This document shows positions 1 through 7,497 of a stretch of DNA of 9,319 nt, one piece after another. Source of the DNA: Armatimonadota bacterium (lineage in GTDB: Bacteria; Armatimonadota; Armatimonadia; Armatimonadales; Armatimonadaceae); assembly GCA_014381035.1 (NCBI GenBank), contig JACMIS010000616.1, positions 1-9,319 on the forward strand. Reading direction: 5' to 3'. The first letter of the stretch is position 1. The number at the start of each line of letters is the position of its first letter. Made by a program: the position numbers and the translations under genes. The notes beneath the pieces are model-generated. The model did not search any database and had not been told where the DNA came from. It was given only the letters and a program-made list of their open reading frames with translations.

Positions 1-246
1 ACACTCCTCCCGCGCACGGCGCACCTGCACGTCTTCCACTGGGAGCAAAAAACACCGGGTGCCACCGAGCGATTCCCCCTCGTGCGCGGCGAAACCGCCT
101 GGGAAAATTACCTCGCCCTGCTGACTGCGCACACCACCGAAAACATCCCCATCCGCTGGCTCTGCCTGGAATTCGTCGCGGAAGACTCCCCCGCGAACCT
201 GTCAGCGGACGCGGCGACTCTGAAACGGTGGCTGTCGGAGATATGA
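1..246 (+). CDS. Sugar phosphate isomerase/epimerase-like TIM-barrel protein, C-terminal 81 residues
   Basis: This frame is open from the first base to the TGA at 244-246, so the gene begins outside the window and only its last 81 residues are visible. The visible part reads ...HLHVFHWEQK..., then RFPLVRGETAW, then CLEFVAEDSPANLSADAATL and a final tryptophan-containing helix. This HVFHW / PL..G...W / LEFV.(D/E)DSP...DA..L pattern is what I recognise at the C-terminal end of xylose-isomerase-like TIM-barrel proteins (AP endonuclease 2 superfamily, annotated as sugar phosphate isomerase/epimerase). Members are usually cytoplasmic and act on sugars or inositol derivatives with a divalent metal, but the substrate cannot be told from this fragment. 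A short GCTCG/CGAGC hairpin lies just after the stop (252-256/265-269) without a T-run, so it is not a convincing terminator. The family call is from memory of the motif pattern, without a search. Confidence 0.7.
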   Translation, partial: TLLPRTAHLHVFHWEQKTPGATERFPLVRGETAWENYLALLTAHTTENIPIRWLCLEFVAEDSPANLSADAATLKRWLSEI

Positions 247-347
247 GTTTCGCTCGACAGTGCGCGAGCAAATGAATTTGGTCGTACAATGTCGCTCCAA
301 ACATCGCCCCGTTCGAAACGCCCGTTGCTCAAATCGGCGGTGTCACC

Positions 348-356
348 TGGTAAAAT
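348..356 (+). promoter_or_regulatory. Candidate extended -10 promoter upstream of the RNA methyltransferase
   Basis: TGG followed by TAAAAT (348-356) matches an extended -10 element (TGnTATAAT with one mismatch). No good -35 sits at 16-18 bp; TTGCTC at 325-330 is 20 bp away. If used, transcription would start near 363 and leave a leader of about 137 nt before the ATG at 500. I see nothing else recognisable in the 247-499 spacer. This is a motif match only. Confidence 0.3.
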
Positions 357-499
357 AAACGTAACGTGACAATCAATCGCGTTCCATCACCGCCCGCGAC
401 TCCCGCTCCTTGGAAACGGATCGCACCGACTACGCCGGGCTTAATTTGAGCAGCCCGCCGCGCTAACTCTGTGCGCTGGCAAATGCCCATGGAAGGGAA

Positions 500-1411
500 A
501 TGACCCGATGCAACAACACCTCCTTATTAGAGTCACTCGTTTCTAACCCGCGTTCCCCGAAGCCGCTGGCGGCGTTTTTAAGTCGCCTTGTTGCGGAGCG
601 CGAAGAGCGCGATCGTATCAATCTGTTTTATTGTGATGGCATCCGATTCGTCCATCACGCCGCGACCTCGCGGCATGTTCGTCCCAAACTGTTTGTGTAT
701 GCCCCCGAACTCTCGCGGCGTCATCCCGGCGTGCAAAGCACGATGGACCGGATTCGGGAGCGTCACCCCACCGTGCCGCTGTTCCCCCTTCCCGCCGAAA
801 TGCTGTCCCGCCTTTCGCAATCCCCTGAACCGCAGGGCATCGGTGCCGTCGTCGAGCAAACGTGGACGCCTCTGTATCGCCTGCCCCCCGATGCCGGTCT
901 GTGCTATGTGGCACTCGACACGGTTCAGAACCCCGGCAACTTCGGCACGATCCTGCGTACGCTCGAAGCGGTCGGTGGTGCGGGGCTGATCTGTCTCCCC
1001 GCCTCGGAGCCGGACGCCCCGCCGGTAGACCCGTTCGCGCCCGGTGTGGTCCGGGCGGGGATGGGGTCGACGTTCGGTCTGCGGTTCGCCCGCACCGGCG
1101 GAGCGGAATGGCAGTCCTGGCGCGAAAAGCACGGCGTCCGACTGATCGGTACCTCGCCCCACACGGGCGAGGATTTCCGCTCCGTGCGCTATGGGGAGCG
1201 GGTGGTGCTGTGGATGGGCGGCGAGCGCAAAGGGCTGACCGACGAGCAGATGGCACAGTGCGACCACCTCGTCCGCATCCCGATGGCACCGACCGCGACC
1301 GCCGACTCCCTCAACCTGGCAATGGCAACCAGCATTCTGCTATACGAATTGTTTACGCAACGGTCTCCCACCCCCGGGTACCCTCTGGGTGCCCCTCCCT
1401 CATTCCGATGA
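500..1411 (+). CDS. TrmH/SpoU-family (SPOUT) RNA 2'-O-methyltransferase
   Basis: A 303-residue protein that should transfer a methyl group from S-adenosylmethionine to a ribose 2'-OH in tRNA or 23S rRNA, in the cytoplasm. Residues 20-120 look like the N-terminal substrate-binding domain. The SPOUT catalytic domain (about 135-288) carries all three family motifs: motif 1 NPGNFGTILR (144-153), with the conserved N and the R that activates the ribose; motif 2 GGERKGL (240-246), shaping the trefoil-knot AdoMet pocket; and motif 3 with IPM (260-262) then SLN (270-272) and an A...YE helix. The ATG at 500 is preceded by GGAAGG (491-496), close but usable. The domain is complete by residue 288; the last ~15 residues (PTPGYPLGAPPSFR) and the stop come from a palindromic repeat (1365-1434), so this tail is probably acquired. 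TrmH (tRNA Gm18), RlmB or an unassigned paralogue cannot be separated here. A long antisense open frame across it is a GC-driven shadow. Confidence 0.9.
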   Translation: MTRCNNTSLLESLVSNPRSPKPLAAFLSRLVAEREERDRINLFYCDGIRFVHHAATSRHVRPKLFVYAPELSRRHPGVQSTMDRIRERHPTVPLFPLPAEMLSRLSQSPEPQGIGAVVEQTWTPLYRLPPDAGLCYVALDTVQNPGNFGTILRTLEAVGGAGLICLPASEPDAPPVDPFAPGVVRAGMGSTFGLRFARTGGAEWQSWREKHGVRLIGTSPHTGEDFRSVRYGERVVLWMGGERKGLTDEQMAQCDHLVRIPMAPTATADSLNLAMATSILLYELFTQRSPTPGYPLGAPPSFR

Positions 1412-1434
1412 GGGAGGGGGTTGGGGGGTGGGAG
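1365..1434. repeat. Nested palindromic repeat (REP/MITE-like) over the 3' end of the methyltransferase gene
   Basis: The outer arms CTCCCACCCCC (1365-1375) and GGGGGTGGGAG (1424-1434) are perfect 11-bp inverted repeats. Between them is a perfect 12-bp hairpin, CCCCTCCCTCAT (1392-1403) and ATGAGGGAGGGG (1408-1419) with loop TCCG, plus the small palindrome GGGTACCC (1376-1383). Such nested, C-then-G-rich, roughly 70-bp structures look like the short interspersed palindromic repeats common in high-GC bacteria. No T-run follows the hairpin, so it is not a classical intrinsic terminator, though the RNA stem could protect the upstream message from 3' exonucleases. It overlaps the last codons of the methyltransferase and borders the next gene's promoter candidate. 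Only one full copy is in the window, so its repetitive nature is inferred. Confidence 0.75.
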
Positions 1435-1449
1435 GAAAGCGGGTACAAT
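1421..1449 (+). promoter_or_regulatory. Candidate sigma70-type promoter for the CNNM/CorC gene
   Basis: TTGGGG (1421-1426) and TACAAT (1444-1449) are separated by exactly 17 bp. The -10 is good (5 of 6) and the -35 is partial (TTG). The predicted start near 1456 would leave only about 11 nt before the ATG at 1467, with just a weak GAG (1456-1458) as ribosome-binding site, so the transcript would be nearly leaderless. The -35 lies within the right arm of the palindromic repeat. The gene might instead be read through from the methyltransferase. Confidence 0.35.
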
Positions 1450-1466
1450 AGCGTTGAGAAAATCCT

Positions 1467-2819
1467 ATGTCGGACGGCTTACGCTCCGCTTTACTTTTAC
1501 TATTCGCTCTATTTTTAGTATTCCTGAACGGCTTTTTTGTCGCCGCGGAGTTCGCGCTTGTTAAAGTGCGGGCAACCCGACTGGAAGAATTAGCGGCGAA
1601 GAAGCAGTTCGGGGCGCAAAAATCACTGGACGCGGTCCGGCATCTGGACGCGTATCTTTCTGCGACGCAACTGGGAATCACCCTCGCCTCCCTCGGTCTC
1701 GGCTATGTCGGCGAACCGGCGTTCGCGCACCTTCTGGAACCGCTTTTCGATGGCAGGATGCCTGATAGCTGGAAACACATCATCGCCGGTGGGATCGCGT
1801 TCACCACGATTACCGCGCTACATATCGTTTTAGGGGAACTGGCACCGAAATCGTTGGCGATACAGCGATCCGAGCAGACCACGCTCGCGATTATCTACCC
1901 GCTCGACTTTTTTTACCGTTTGTTCAAGATGCCGATTGCGGGGATGAACAAACTTGCCTCGCTCGTGCTGAAACCGTTCGGGATCGAACCGGCGGGCGAA
2001 CACGAAGGCGAGGCGCACTCTGAACAGGAGTTGCGCTTGATCGTGTCGGCGAGTCGCGAGGGTGGGGAAATCCGGGAAAGCGAACAAAGCCTGATCAACC
2101 GGGTACTTGACTTCGCCCACCGCAAAGCCGACGAGGTGATGGTCCCGCGCCCCGACGTGGTGTTTCTGTCCACCGGATTGTCCGTGGGGGAGAACATCCG
2201 GATTGCGGACGAGAACGGCTATACCCGTTACCCGCTCTGCGAAAAAGGCTCGCCGGATGATTTAGCGGGCATGATCCATGTCAAAGACCTGCTCGCGCTG
2301 ACGTCGCGCCGTACGGAAGCGGATGACGCCGAGCAGTTGCGCCGCATCGCCCGGACCCTGCCACGGATCCCCGAAACGCGCCCGATTGACGCGCTCCTGC
2401 GCGACTTTCAGCGCGAGAAGCGGCACATGGCGGTGGTCGTGGACGAATACGGCGGCACGGCGGGCATTGTCACGGTGGAGGACATCATCGAGGAGATCGT
2501 CGGCGACATTCAGGACGAATTCGACCGCACTTCGCCGGAACTGGAACCGGTCGGCACCGACTGTTTCCTCGTGGACGCCCGGATGCCGCTGGACAAGTTG
2601 CGCAAAACGCTGGATTTTTTGGGACCGGAAGAAGAAACCGAGATCGAAACCGTTGGCGGCTTCATCCTCGCGGCGCGGCACGGCGGCAGTCTCCCGATGC
2701 GCATCGGCGACGCCCTGCGCTACGGCGAGTCCACGTTCACGGTCGCCGAAATGACCGGACGCCGCATCCGCAAGGTCAAAGTCTGCCTCCCCAACCGTCC
2801 CGCAAGCACCCCGGAATGA
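1467..2819 (+). CDS. Hemolysin C/CorC-type CNNM-CBS transmembrane protein (Mg2+/Co2+ transporter family)
   Basis: A 450-residue inner-membrane protein with the complete standard architecture. The CNNM (DUF21) membrane domain spans about residues 1-175, with hydrophobic segments near 6-28, 62-82, 103-123 and 136-156 and the family signatures LNGFFVAAEFALVK (20-33) and GELAPKSLA (123-131). A CBS pair follows: CBS1 about 220-278 (VMVPRPDV...YTRYPL...HVKDLL) and CBS2 about 290-348 (PIDALL...MAVVVDEYGGTAGIVTVEDI). The CorC_HlyC domain is about 355-440 (DARMPLDKL...TVGGFI). Bacterial relatives are annotated as hemolysins (TlyC) or Mg2+/Co2+ efflux proteins; structural work on the family supports Na+-coupled Mg2+ export with ATP binding at the CBS pair. 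Length is normal and no domain is broken. It starts 55 bp after the methyltransferase stop, so co-transcription is possible but functional linkage is not evident. Confidence 0.93.
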   Translation: MSDGLRSALLLLFALFLVFLNGFFVAAEFALVKVRATRLEELAAKKQFGAQKSLDAVRHLDAYLSATQLGITLASLGLGYVGEPAFAHLLEPLFDGRMPDSWKHIIAGGIAFTTITALHIVLGELAPKSLAIQRSEQTTLAIIYPLDFFYRLFKMPIAGMNKLASLVLKPFGIEPAGEHEGEAHSEQELRLIVSASREGGEIRESEQSLINRVLDFAHRKADEVMVPRPDVVFLSTGLSVGENIRIADENGYTRYPLCEKGSPDDLAGMIHVKDLLALTSRRTEADDAEQLRRIARTLPRIPETRPIDALLRDFQREKRHMAVVVDEYGGTAGIVTVEDIIEEIVGDIQDEFDRTSPELEPVGTDCFLVDARMPLDKLRKTLDFLGPEEETEIETVGGFILAARHGGSLPMRIGDALRYGESTFTVAEMTGRRIRKVKVCLPNRPASTPE

Positions 2820-3242
2820 CCACTGTCATGGATCAAGTTCCGAGGTGTGACGGATAGAACGGTCCGGTTAATGATGCGCCTGGGTTCCGCGAGTGTCGGC
2901 CGGGCGGGCTCCGGCGACGTTGCCTGCTTCGCAATCGAGGCTATAGGCGATTTTTCGGAATGCCGCCTTCCCAGGGTGCGGCGGGCTTGCGAGATAAAGC
3001 GTGATCCCCCTGGGTTTATAAGTACGCCGCTACCGACGGGGGTATGGCGACGCACCTGCCTCCCGAACCGATCCCGAGTGGAAGCCGCGAAGCACTCACC
3101 CCTTCCCGCGACCGTTGGGTAAATGTCTATCGAAAGTTTATTGAAGTGTGTTCGCTTCCGTAACAAAATAGTCAGAGGATAGACGGGTGGGCATGACTCC
3201 GCCAACAAAGAAGGCGACCCTCATCACTTTCTCCGAACCGGT
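2820..3242. other. 423-bp spacer, GC-rich then AT-rich, no convincing gene
   Basis: The first 300 bp are GC-rich and contain an open frame (2847-3122, + strand, 91 codons). I do not accept it as a gene: its composition is Arg/Pro-rich with no recognisable motif, it has no ribosome-binding site, and an opposite-strand frame of similar quality covers the same DNA. There are local stem possibilities, for example CGCC...TACC pairing with GGTA...GGCG around 3028-3053, and CCCAGGG (2971-2977) with a later CCCTGGG near 3008-3014. I could not match the region to any tRNA, tmRNA, RNase P, SRP or riboswitch signature I know. From about 3120 it turns AT-rich and holds a promoter candidate. Confidence 0.5.
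3141..3169 (+). promoter_or_regulatory. Candidate promoter upstream of the glycosyltransferase
   Basis: TTGAAG (3141-3146) and CAAAAT (3164-3169) are 17 bp apart, each matching the sigma70 consensus at four of six positions. The spacer carries a small dyad, GAAGTG (3143-3148) against CGCTTC (3153-3158), and the whole site is bracketed by GTCTATC (3125-3131) and GATAGAC (3178-3184). The dyads could be operator-like but are short enough to occur by chance. If used with the start at 3426, the leader would be about 250 nt. Confidence 0.3.
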
Positions 3243-3425
3243 GTGGCTTTTTATTCTGCATCACCGTGCTTCGACGGAAACACTTATCATTTTCATGCAA
3301 CAAAACAGCAACTTGAGCTAAGACATTTGAACCAAGAAGTTCAGATAAAAAATCTGGTGCGGGACGGGGCAAGTGAATCCCTCGCCGGTCTCCGTGGACT
3401 CACTTCGGGAATAAAGGACAAGACA

Positions 3426-4532
3426 TTGCATATTGCTTTCGTGATGGAAATCGGTCTGGGGCACACGACGTTTTATAAGAATCTACGGAGCGTGGTAGAA
3501 AATCACACCGACATTCAGGCAACATGGATCGAGATCCGGTTTGATAATCCGGGTCTCATCTTCCGCTTGCCGAAACTGCGGAACGATATCGTGCTTCGGG
3601 CGGGTGTCCAGACTTACCAGAAATTACGGGATGCGACAAGGAAGCAGCAGTTCGACGCGATTTATTTTCACACCCAACTCCCGGCTGTTTTAAGCCATTC
3701 CTTCATGCGACGAATCCCCTCGGTGGTCAGCATCGACTCGACGCCGAAACAGTTTCTCGCTCTGGGAAAGCATTACGGATTGACCGATAACCCCCGGTCT
3801 TTTCTGCAAAGACGGAACGAAAGTTGGTACGACCGTGTTTTCAACACCAGTGCCGCAGTGTTCTGTTGGTCGCAATGGGCTGCTGATTCCGTGGTTCAGG
3901 ACTACGGACTTCCCGCAAGCCGTACTCAGGTGTTTCAACCTGGGGTAGACCTTTCCACCTGGGTTCCGTCGCACGGAACCCAAGGCGAGGAAGTAAAGCT
4001 GCTTTTCGTCGGGGGCGATTTCTTCCGCAAAGGCGGAGACCTGTTGTTACGCTGGATGCGCGAGTGTGCCCCGCCCTGGTGCTCGCTGGATGTCGTCACC
4101 CGCGATACAGTCCCCGACACCCCGAGAGTCCGGGTGCATCACGACATCCAGCCGAACAGTGACGTGCTCAAAGCACTTTATCGCGGGGCGGATCTTTTCG
4201 TCTTTCCGACGTTCGCCGATGTCGCGGGGCTGGTCCTGACCGAAGCGATGGCATCCGGGCTACCGGTATTGACTACCGGCATTGCAGCAATCCCTGAATT
4301 AGTTACCAGTAAGACCGGATCCGTCCAGCCTGCCGGGTTGATACCGCCCGAGCACTGGGAAGCATTGGAACAGAAACTCACGCATCTGGTTCATGATAAA
4401 TCGCGTTTGCGTGCGATGGGACAGGCGGCGCGGGCGCACGCGGAGCTCCAGTTCGACGGAACCCGCAACCTTCTCGCCGAACTAGATGCGCTGAAACAGA
4501 TCGCCTCACGGTCTCAAATTCACACGGGATGA
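3426..4532 (+). CDS. Glycosyltransferase, GT-B fold, family 4-like
   Basis: Predicted 368-residue cytoplasmic glycosyltransferase that would move a sugar from a nucleotide-activated donor to an unknown acceptor. The N-terminal Rossmann domain opens with HIAFVMEIGLGHTTFYKNL (2-20), where the GLGH glycine turn is typical of GT-B enzymes, and continues through YFHTQLPAVLS (80-90) and PSVVSIDSTPKQF (98-110). The linker ends near PGVDLSTWVPS (172-182). The donor-binding domain has LLFVGGDFFRKGG (192-204) and the GT4 signature DVAGLVLTEAMASGLPV (265-281); here the usual E-x7-E is D265-x7-E273, a conservative change. I chose TTG at 3426 because AAAGGA (3413-3418) lies 7 bp upstream and the fold starts immediately. 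The same frame is open back to a GTG at 3243, but those 61 residues match nothing and that GTG lacks a ribosome-binding site. It converges with glnD 99 bp away. No neighbouring sugar genes reveal the acceptor. Confidence 0.85.
   Translation: MHIAFVMEIGLGHTTFYKNLRSVVENHTDIQATWIEIRFDNPGLIFRLPKLRNDIVLRAGVQTYQKLRDATRKQQFDAIYFHTQLPAVLSHSFMRRIPSVVSIDSTPKQFLALGKHYGLTDNPRSFLQRRNESWYDRVFNTSAAVFCWSQWAADSVVQDYGLPASRTQVFQPGVDLSTWVPSHGTQGEEVKLLFVGGDFFRKGGDLLLRWMRECAPPWCSLDVVTRDTVPDTPRVRVHHDIQPNSDVLKALYRGADLFVFPTFADVAGLVLTEAMASGLPVLTTGIAAIPELVTSKTGSVQPAGLIPPEHWEALEQKLTHLVHDKSRLRAMGQAARAHAELQFDGTRNLLAELDALKQIASRSQIHTG
3960..3982. repeat. Perfect 10-bp hairpin inside the glycosyltransferase gene
   Basis: TGGGTTCCGT (3960-3969) and ACGGAACCCA (3973-3982) are perfect inverted repeats with a 3-nt loop, CGC. 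They encode roughly WVPSHGTQ (residues 179-186), at the linker between the two Rossmann domains, which tolerates sequence change. Whether it has any RNA-level role is unknown. Confidence 0.5.
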
Positions 4533-4631
4533 TCCGCGCAAACCATGAGCCGATCCGCATCCGGTCACGGAAATTTCGAGGCGTTTTAAAGCCATCCGAG
4601 TTCAGGGTGTTCTGCTGTGGCTAAAACAAGA

Positions 4632-7448
4632 TTAGCCGTCTTCGCGGAATGCCGCTTCGATGCCGTCCTTGAGCGGATCGGCGGGGATCGGTCCGCCGTC
4701 CGGGGCGGTGACGTAGAACGCGCATCGGGCGTTCCCGCCCCAGAGCGAGATGCGTGCCGAGCGTATGTTCGTGCCGAGCGCGGTCAGGTTCGCGCACAGG
4801 CGGTAGACGACGCTGATCTCGTCCGGTGCGGCGATGTCCAGGAGCGTTAAATCCTGCCCCACGCTTTCGTCCACCATCAGCACCTGCACTGGGGCGCGGA
4901 GTGGCGTGCTCGTCGCGTTCGCCCGCCCGCGCCGCTTTAGCAGCTCCGCGAGACTGATTTCGCCGGCTAAAACCTGCGTCATCGCTTCCGCGACATCGGC
5001 GCGTTTCAGCGGCGGCAACGGTCGCTCGTGATAATTAACCGAAAGCGTGTCTAAAACGATGCGGCTGCCGTTTTCCTCGCGGGTGAACGCCTGTACTGAA
5101 TGAACGCGCACATCGTAGGCGAGTAGCACGCCGGTGATTTTCGCCAGCAGACCGGGGGTCGGGTCGTCGTGCGCGACCACGATCAGGTCGGTCGTGTCGG
5201 CGTCCGGCGCGGACGTGCGCAGGTCTACCACCGGGCGTCCGCCGCTTTCCTGGAGCCGTGTAACCATGTGAACGTGTTGCGCCATCACGGGAAGCGGTGT
5301 CGCCAGCAGATACGCGGCGGGCATGGTTTCCGAGTGCGCTCGCGCCGCCTCACCGCGCTCCTCCTGCCCCGAACCGCGTGCTTCCTTCGGCAGGGCGAGT
5401 TCGGCTTCGCGGGCGAGCTGTTTTCGCACCCGAGCGCGGACCGCCTTGATCCGTTCATCCGGTTCGTCGGGCAGATCTTCAGGGGTGCCGCGTTCGTCGC
5501 GCTCCTGCAGATACTCGAACGCCCGGTTGAACAGTTCGGCGACCTGCCGCGCCTGTAGCGGCGTCCAGACGCCCGGCGCGACGGCGTTCGTGTCCGCCCA
5601 GGTCAACAGGTAGAGCATTTTGAGCCGCTCCGTACTTCCGACCGTTTCCGCGAACGACCGCACGGTTTCGGGCAGGTTCAGATCGCGCAGCCGCGCCGTT
5701 TGCGCCATTAAGAGGTGTTGCCGTACTAGACAAATCACGGAGTCTGCCTGTGCGTCCGCGAGTCCGAGCCGCTGGCAGATCGGCGGGGTCATTTCCGCGC
5801 CGGTTCGCTCGTGTGGGGCGACCGTCCCGTCCTGCATCGTGCGGGTCTGCTTGCCGATGTCGTGCAGGAGAGCCGCGACATAGAGCGGGATCGGCGACTC
5901 CAGCGAGTCGAGCAGATCGCGCAGGGGCAGGGTCTCCGCCGATTCCGGGGGCTGCACCGGGGCATGGTAACCGACGGTGATGATCTCGCGGGGGCGCAAT
6001 CGCACCAGATTTTCCAATACCCGCAACGTGTGCTCGCCGACAGTGTACAGGTGTGCGGGGTCGTAAGCGGGAAGTGTCATACACGCGGAAAGTTCGGGCA
6101 GCAGGACGCGCAAGAGTCCGGTGCGGTGTAGACGCCGCAGGGTCGCGCCGATGTCGCCGGGACGGGCGAGTATTTCCGTAAGGAGGGTGACATCGGTCTC
6201 GGCACCTTCCGCCTCTTTCGCGGAAACACTGCGCTCGATGGCTTCCTCGGTCGCTGGGGCGAGTTGCAGGTTATATGCCTGGCAGTAGCCGACGGCGCGG
6301 ATGGTCCACGCCGGGTCTTCCTCGATGCGCTCCGGTTCGGCGACCACCACTTGACGCCGTGCCGCCGCCAGTCCCGGGGTCGCAAGCGGGAGCGGCGACT
6401 CCAGACAGCGAGCGATGATTTTCTCCGTGGTCTGTTGAATCCGTAGGGCGGACGCGTAGTACAGATGGAGAAACTGCTCCATATCCACGCGGGCGAGTTC
6501 GGCGACTTTCTCCTGACGCGGACGCGTCAAAGCGTCCTTACGCTCTCCGGTGGTGCGATGCAACAGGCATCGCACGGAGAGCAGGAAGTCGCGGTCCTCC
6601 AAAAGCGCGGTTTGCTCGCCCTCGGTGATGACCTTACGGCGTACCATTTCGCGCCACAGTTCGCCGGAACCGATGCTGCCGGGATGTTTGTTGTAGCGGA
6701 CCCGCGCCATCCACGCCGCCGTTTGCAGATCGCGCAGACCGCCCGCGCCTTCCTTGAGTTGCGGCTCCCCGACGAGCGGCGTGGTCCCGTATTTTTCGCG
6801 CCGACGCATCCACTCGGTATGCTTGCGAAAAAGAAAATCCGCGATTTGAAGGTGCGCGATAAATTGCCGGTCAAACCGGGCAAATAAAACGGAATCGCCA
6901 GCAATAAGGCGGGCATCTAACAACGCAGTCTGTGTTTGGTGGTCATAGGGCAAGGTGCCAGTCTCGCCGAGCGATTCCACATCGGAAAGGGTCCGATAGC
7001 CATAGCCGACGGTCAGTTTCGCGCCGCTCATCAGCACGTCCATGACCAGACCGAACAACGAGCGGAGCGTGGGCGAGTCATCGTCGCGGGTGGTCAAAAA
7101 AGTGATGTCCAGATCGGAGTGCGGGGCGAGCGTCCGTTGCCCATAGCCGCCGGTAGCGATCACGGCGATTCCGGTCTTAACACCTTGCCCGGTGCGCTCA
7201 CAGGCGAGCGAGAGCATGCGACGCAGACAGGAATCAATCAGGTCGGCGTAACGGTGCATCCATTCCCGACCGCCGTTCGGGGTTTTGAATTGCATGGGCG
7301 CGGCATCGCCAAGCAAGGCTTCACGCTCCGCCTTGATAAGCGCGATCAGGTCGCGCTCGGTGTGCAACGCGGCGAGTTGCGAACGCAGCGACGCAACACT
7401 GTTCGGTACGGATGGCAGAGGAGTTTCGGTGGTCGGGTTAGCAGACAT
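4632..7448 (-). CDS. glnD: Bifunctional [protein-PII] uridylyltransferase / uridylyl-removing enzyme
   Basis: A complete 938-residue GlnD, the cytoplasmic glutamine sensor. At low glutamine it uridylylates the PII proteins (GlnB/GlnK); at high glutamine its HD domain removes UMP. The nucleotidyltransferase domain has GGYGQRTLAPHSDLD (100-114) with metal ligands D112 and D114, followed by the GlnD hallmark EPQLKEGAGGLRDLQ (228-242). The HD phosphohydrolase domain has H473 in GEHTLRVLENL, HDIGK (529-533), H546, H578 and D619. Two ACT domains follow: ACT1 about 754-805 (VVAHDDPTPGLLAKITGVL) and ACT2 about 876-935. In ACT2 the usual D-x-F-Y-V ending reads RCAFYV, so the common acidic residue is missing. 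An Arg/Glu/Ala-rich linker lies around 665-710. The start ATG at 7446-7448 fits family length but has no clear ribosome-binding site. No PII, glnA or amtB gene is in the window. Several long opposite-strand frames here are shadows. Confidence 0.95.
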   Translation of the reverse strand: MSANPTTETPLPSVPNSVASLRSQLAALHTERDLIALIKAEREALLGDAAPMQFKTPNGGREWMHRYADLIDSCLRRMLSLACERTGQGVKTGIAVIATGGYGQRTLAPHSDLDITFLTTRDDDSPTLRSLFGLVMDVLMSGAKLTVGYGYRTLSDVESLGETGTLPYDHQTQTALLDARLIAGDSVLFARFDRQFIAHLQIADFLFRKHTEWMRRREKYGTTPLVGEPQLKEGAGGLRDLQTAAWMARVRYNKHPGSIGSGELWREMVRRKVITEGEQTALLEDRDFLLSVRCLLHRTTGERKDALTRPRQEKVAELARVDMEQFLHLYYASALRIQQTTEKIIARCLESPLPLATPGLAAARRQVVVAEPERIEEDPAWTIRAVGYCQAYNLQLAPATEEAIERSVSAKEAEGAETDVTLLTEILARPGDIGATLRRLHRTGLLRVLLPELSACMTLPAYDPAHLYTVGEHTLRVLENLVRLRPREIITVGYHAPVQPPESAETLPLRDLLDSLESPIPLYVAALLHDIGKQTRTMQDGTVAPHERTGAEMTPPICQRLGLADAQADSVICLVRQHLLMAQTARLRDLNLPETVRSFAETVGSTERLKMLYLLTWADTNAVAPGVWTPLQARQVAELFNRAFEYLQERDERGTPEDLPDEPDERIKAVRARVRKQLAREAELALPKEARGSGQEERGEAARAHSETMPAAYLLATPLPVMAQHVHMVTRLQESGGRPVVDLRTSAPDADTTDLIVVAHDDPTPGLLAKITGVLLAYDVRVHSVQAFTREENGSRIVLDTLSVNYHERPLPPLKRADVAEAMTQVLAGEISLAELLKRRGRANATSTPLRAPVQVLMVDESVGQDLTLLDIAAPDEISVVYRLCANLTALGTNIRSARISLWGGNARCAFYVTAPDGGPIPADPLKDGIEAAFREDG

Positions 7449-7469
7449 AGTTTTGTGCGGTGAAATCGC

Positions 7470-7497
7470 ATTTTACCGTATAATAAACGTATAACAA
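7470..7497 (-). promoter_or_regulatory. Candidate promoter for glnD
   Basis: On the minus strand TTGTTA (7497-7492) and TAAAAT (7475-7470) are 16 bp apart. The predicted start near 7463 would give a leader of about 15 nt without a Shine-Dalgarno match, so initiation may be nearly leaderless. The sites overlap those of the divergent gene, so the two promoters could compete. Confidence 0.4.
7479..7484 (+). promoter_or_regulatory. Consensus -10 for the exported-protein gene
   Basis: A perfect TATAAT at 7479-7484. A -35 is weak: TTGTGC (7453-7458) is 20 bp upstream. Transcription would start near 7491 and give a leader of about 150 nt. It lies within the divergent glnD promoter region. Confidence 0.4.

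Noticed and set aside
578..1289. Two long antisense open frames opposite the methyltransferase (229 and 223 codons)
   Set aside because: Their translations are low-complexity Arg/Gly/Pro/Ala-rich and match nothing, while the plus-strand frame has all three SPOUT motifs. They arise from high GC.
1392..1419. 12-bp hairpin as intrinsic terminator of the methyltransferase gene
   Set aside because: No T-run follows in either direction, and the hairpin is nested within a larger palindrome that overlaps the coding end.
2847..3122. 91-codon open frame in the spacer after the CNNM gene
   Set aside because: No motif, no ribosome-binding site, biased composition and an equally long frame on the other strand.
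4619..4637. GGCTAA/TTAGCC hairpin at the glnD stop as a terminator
   Set aside because: Only 6 bp, overlaps the stop codon, and lacks a downstream T-run on the glnD strand.
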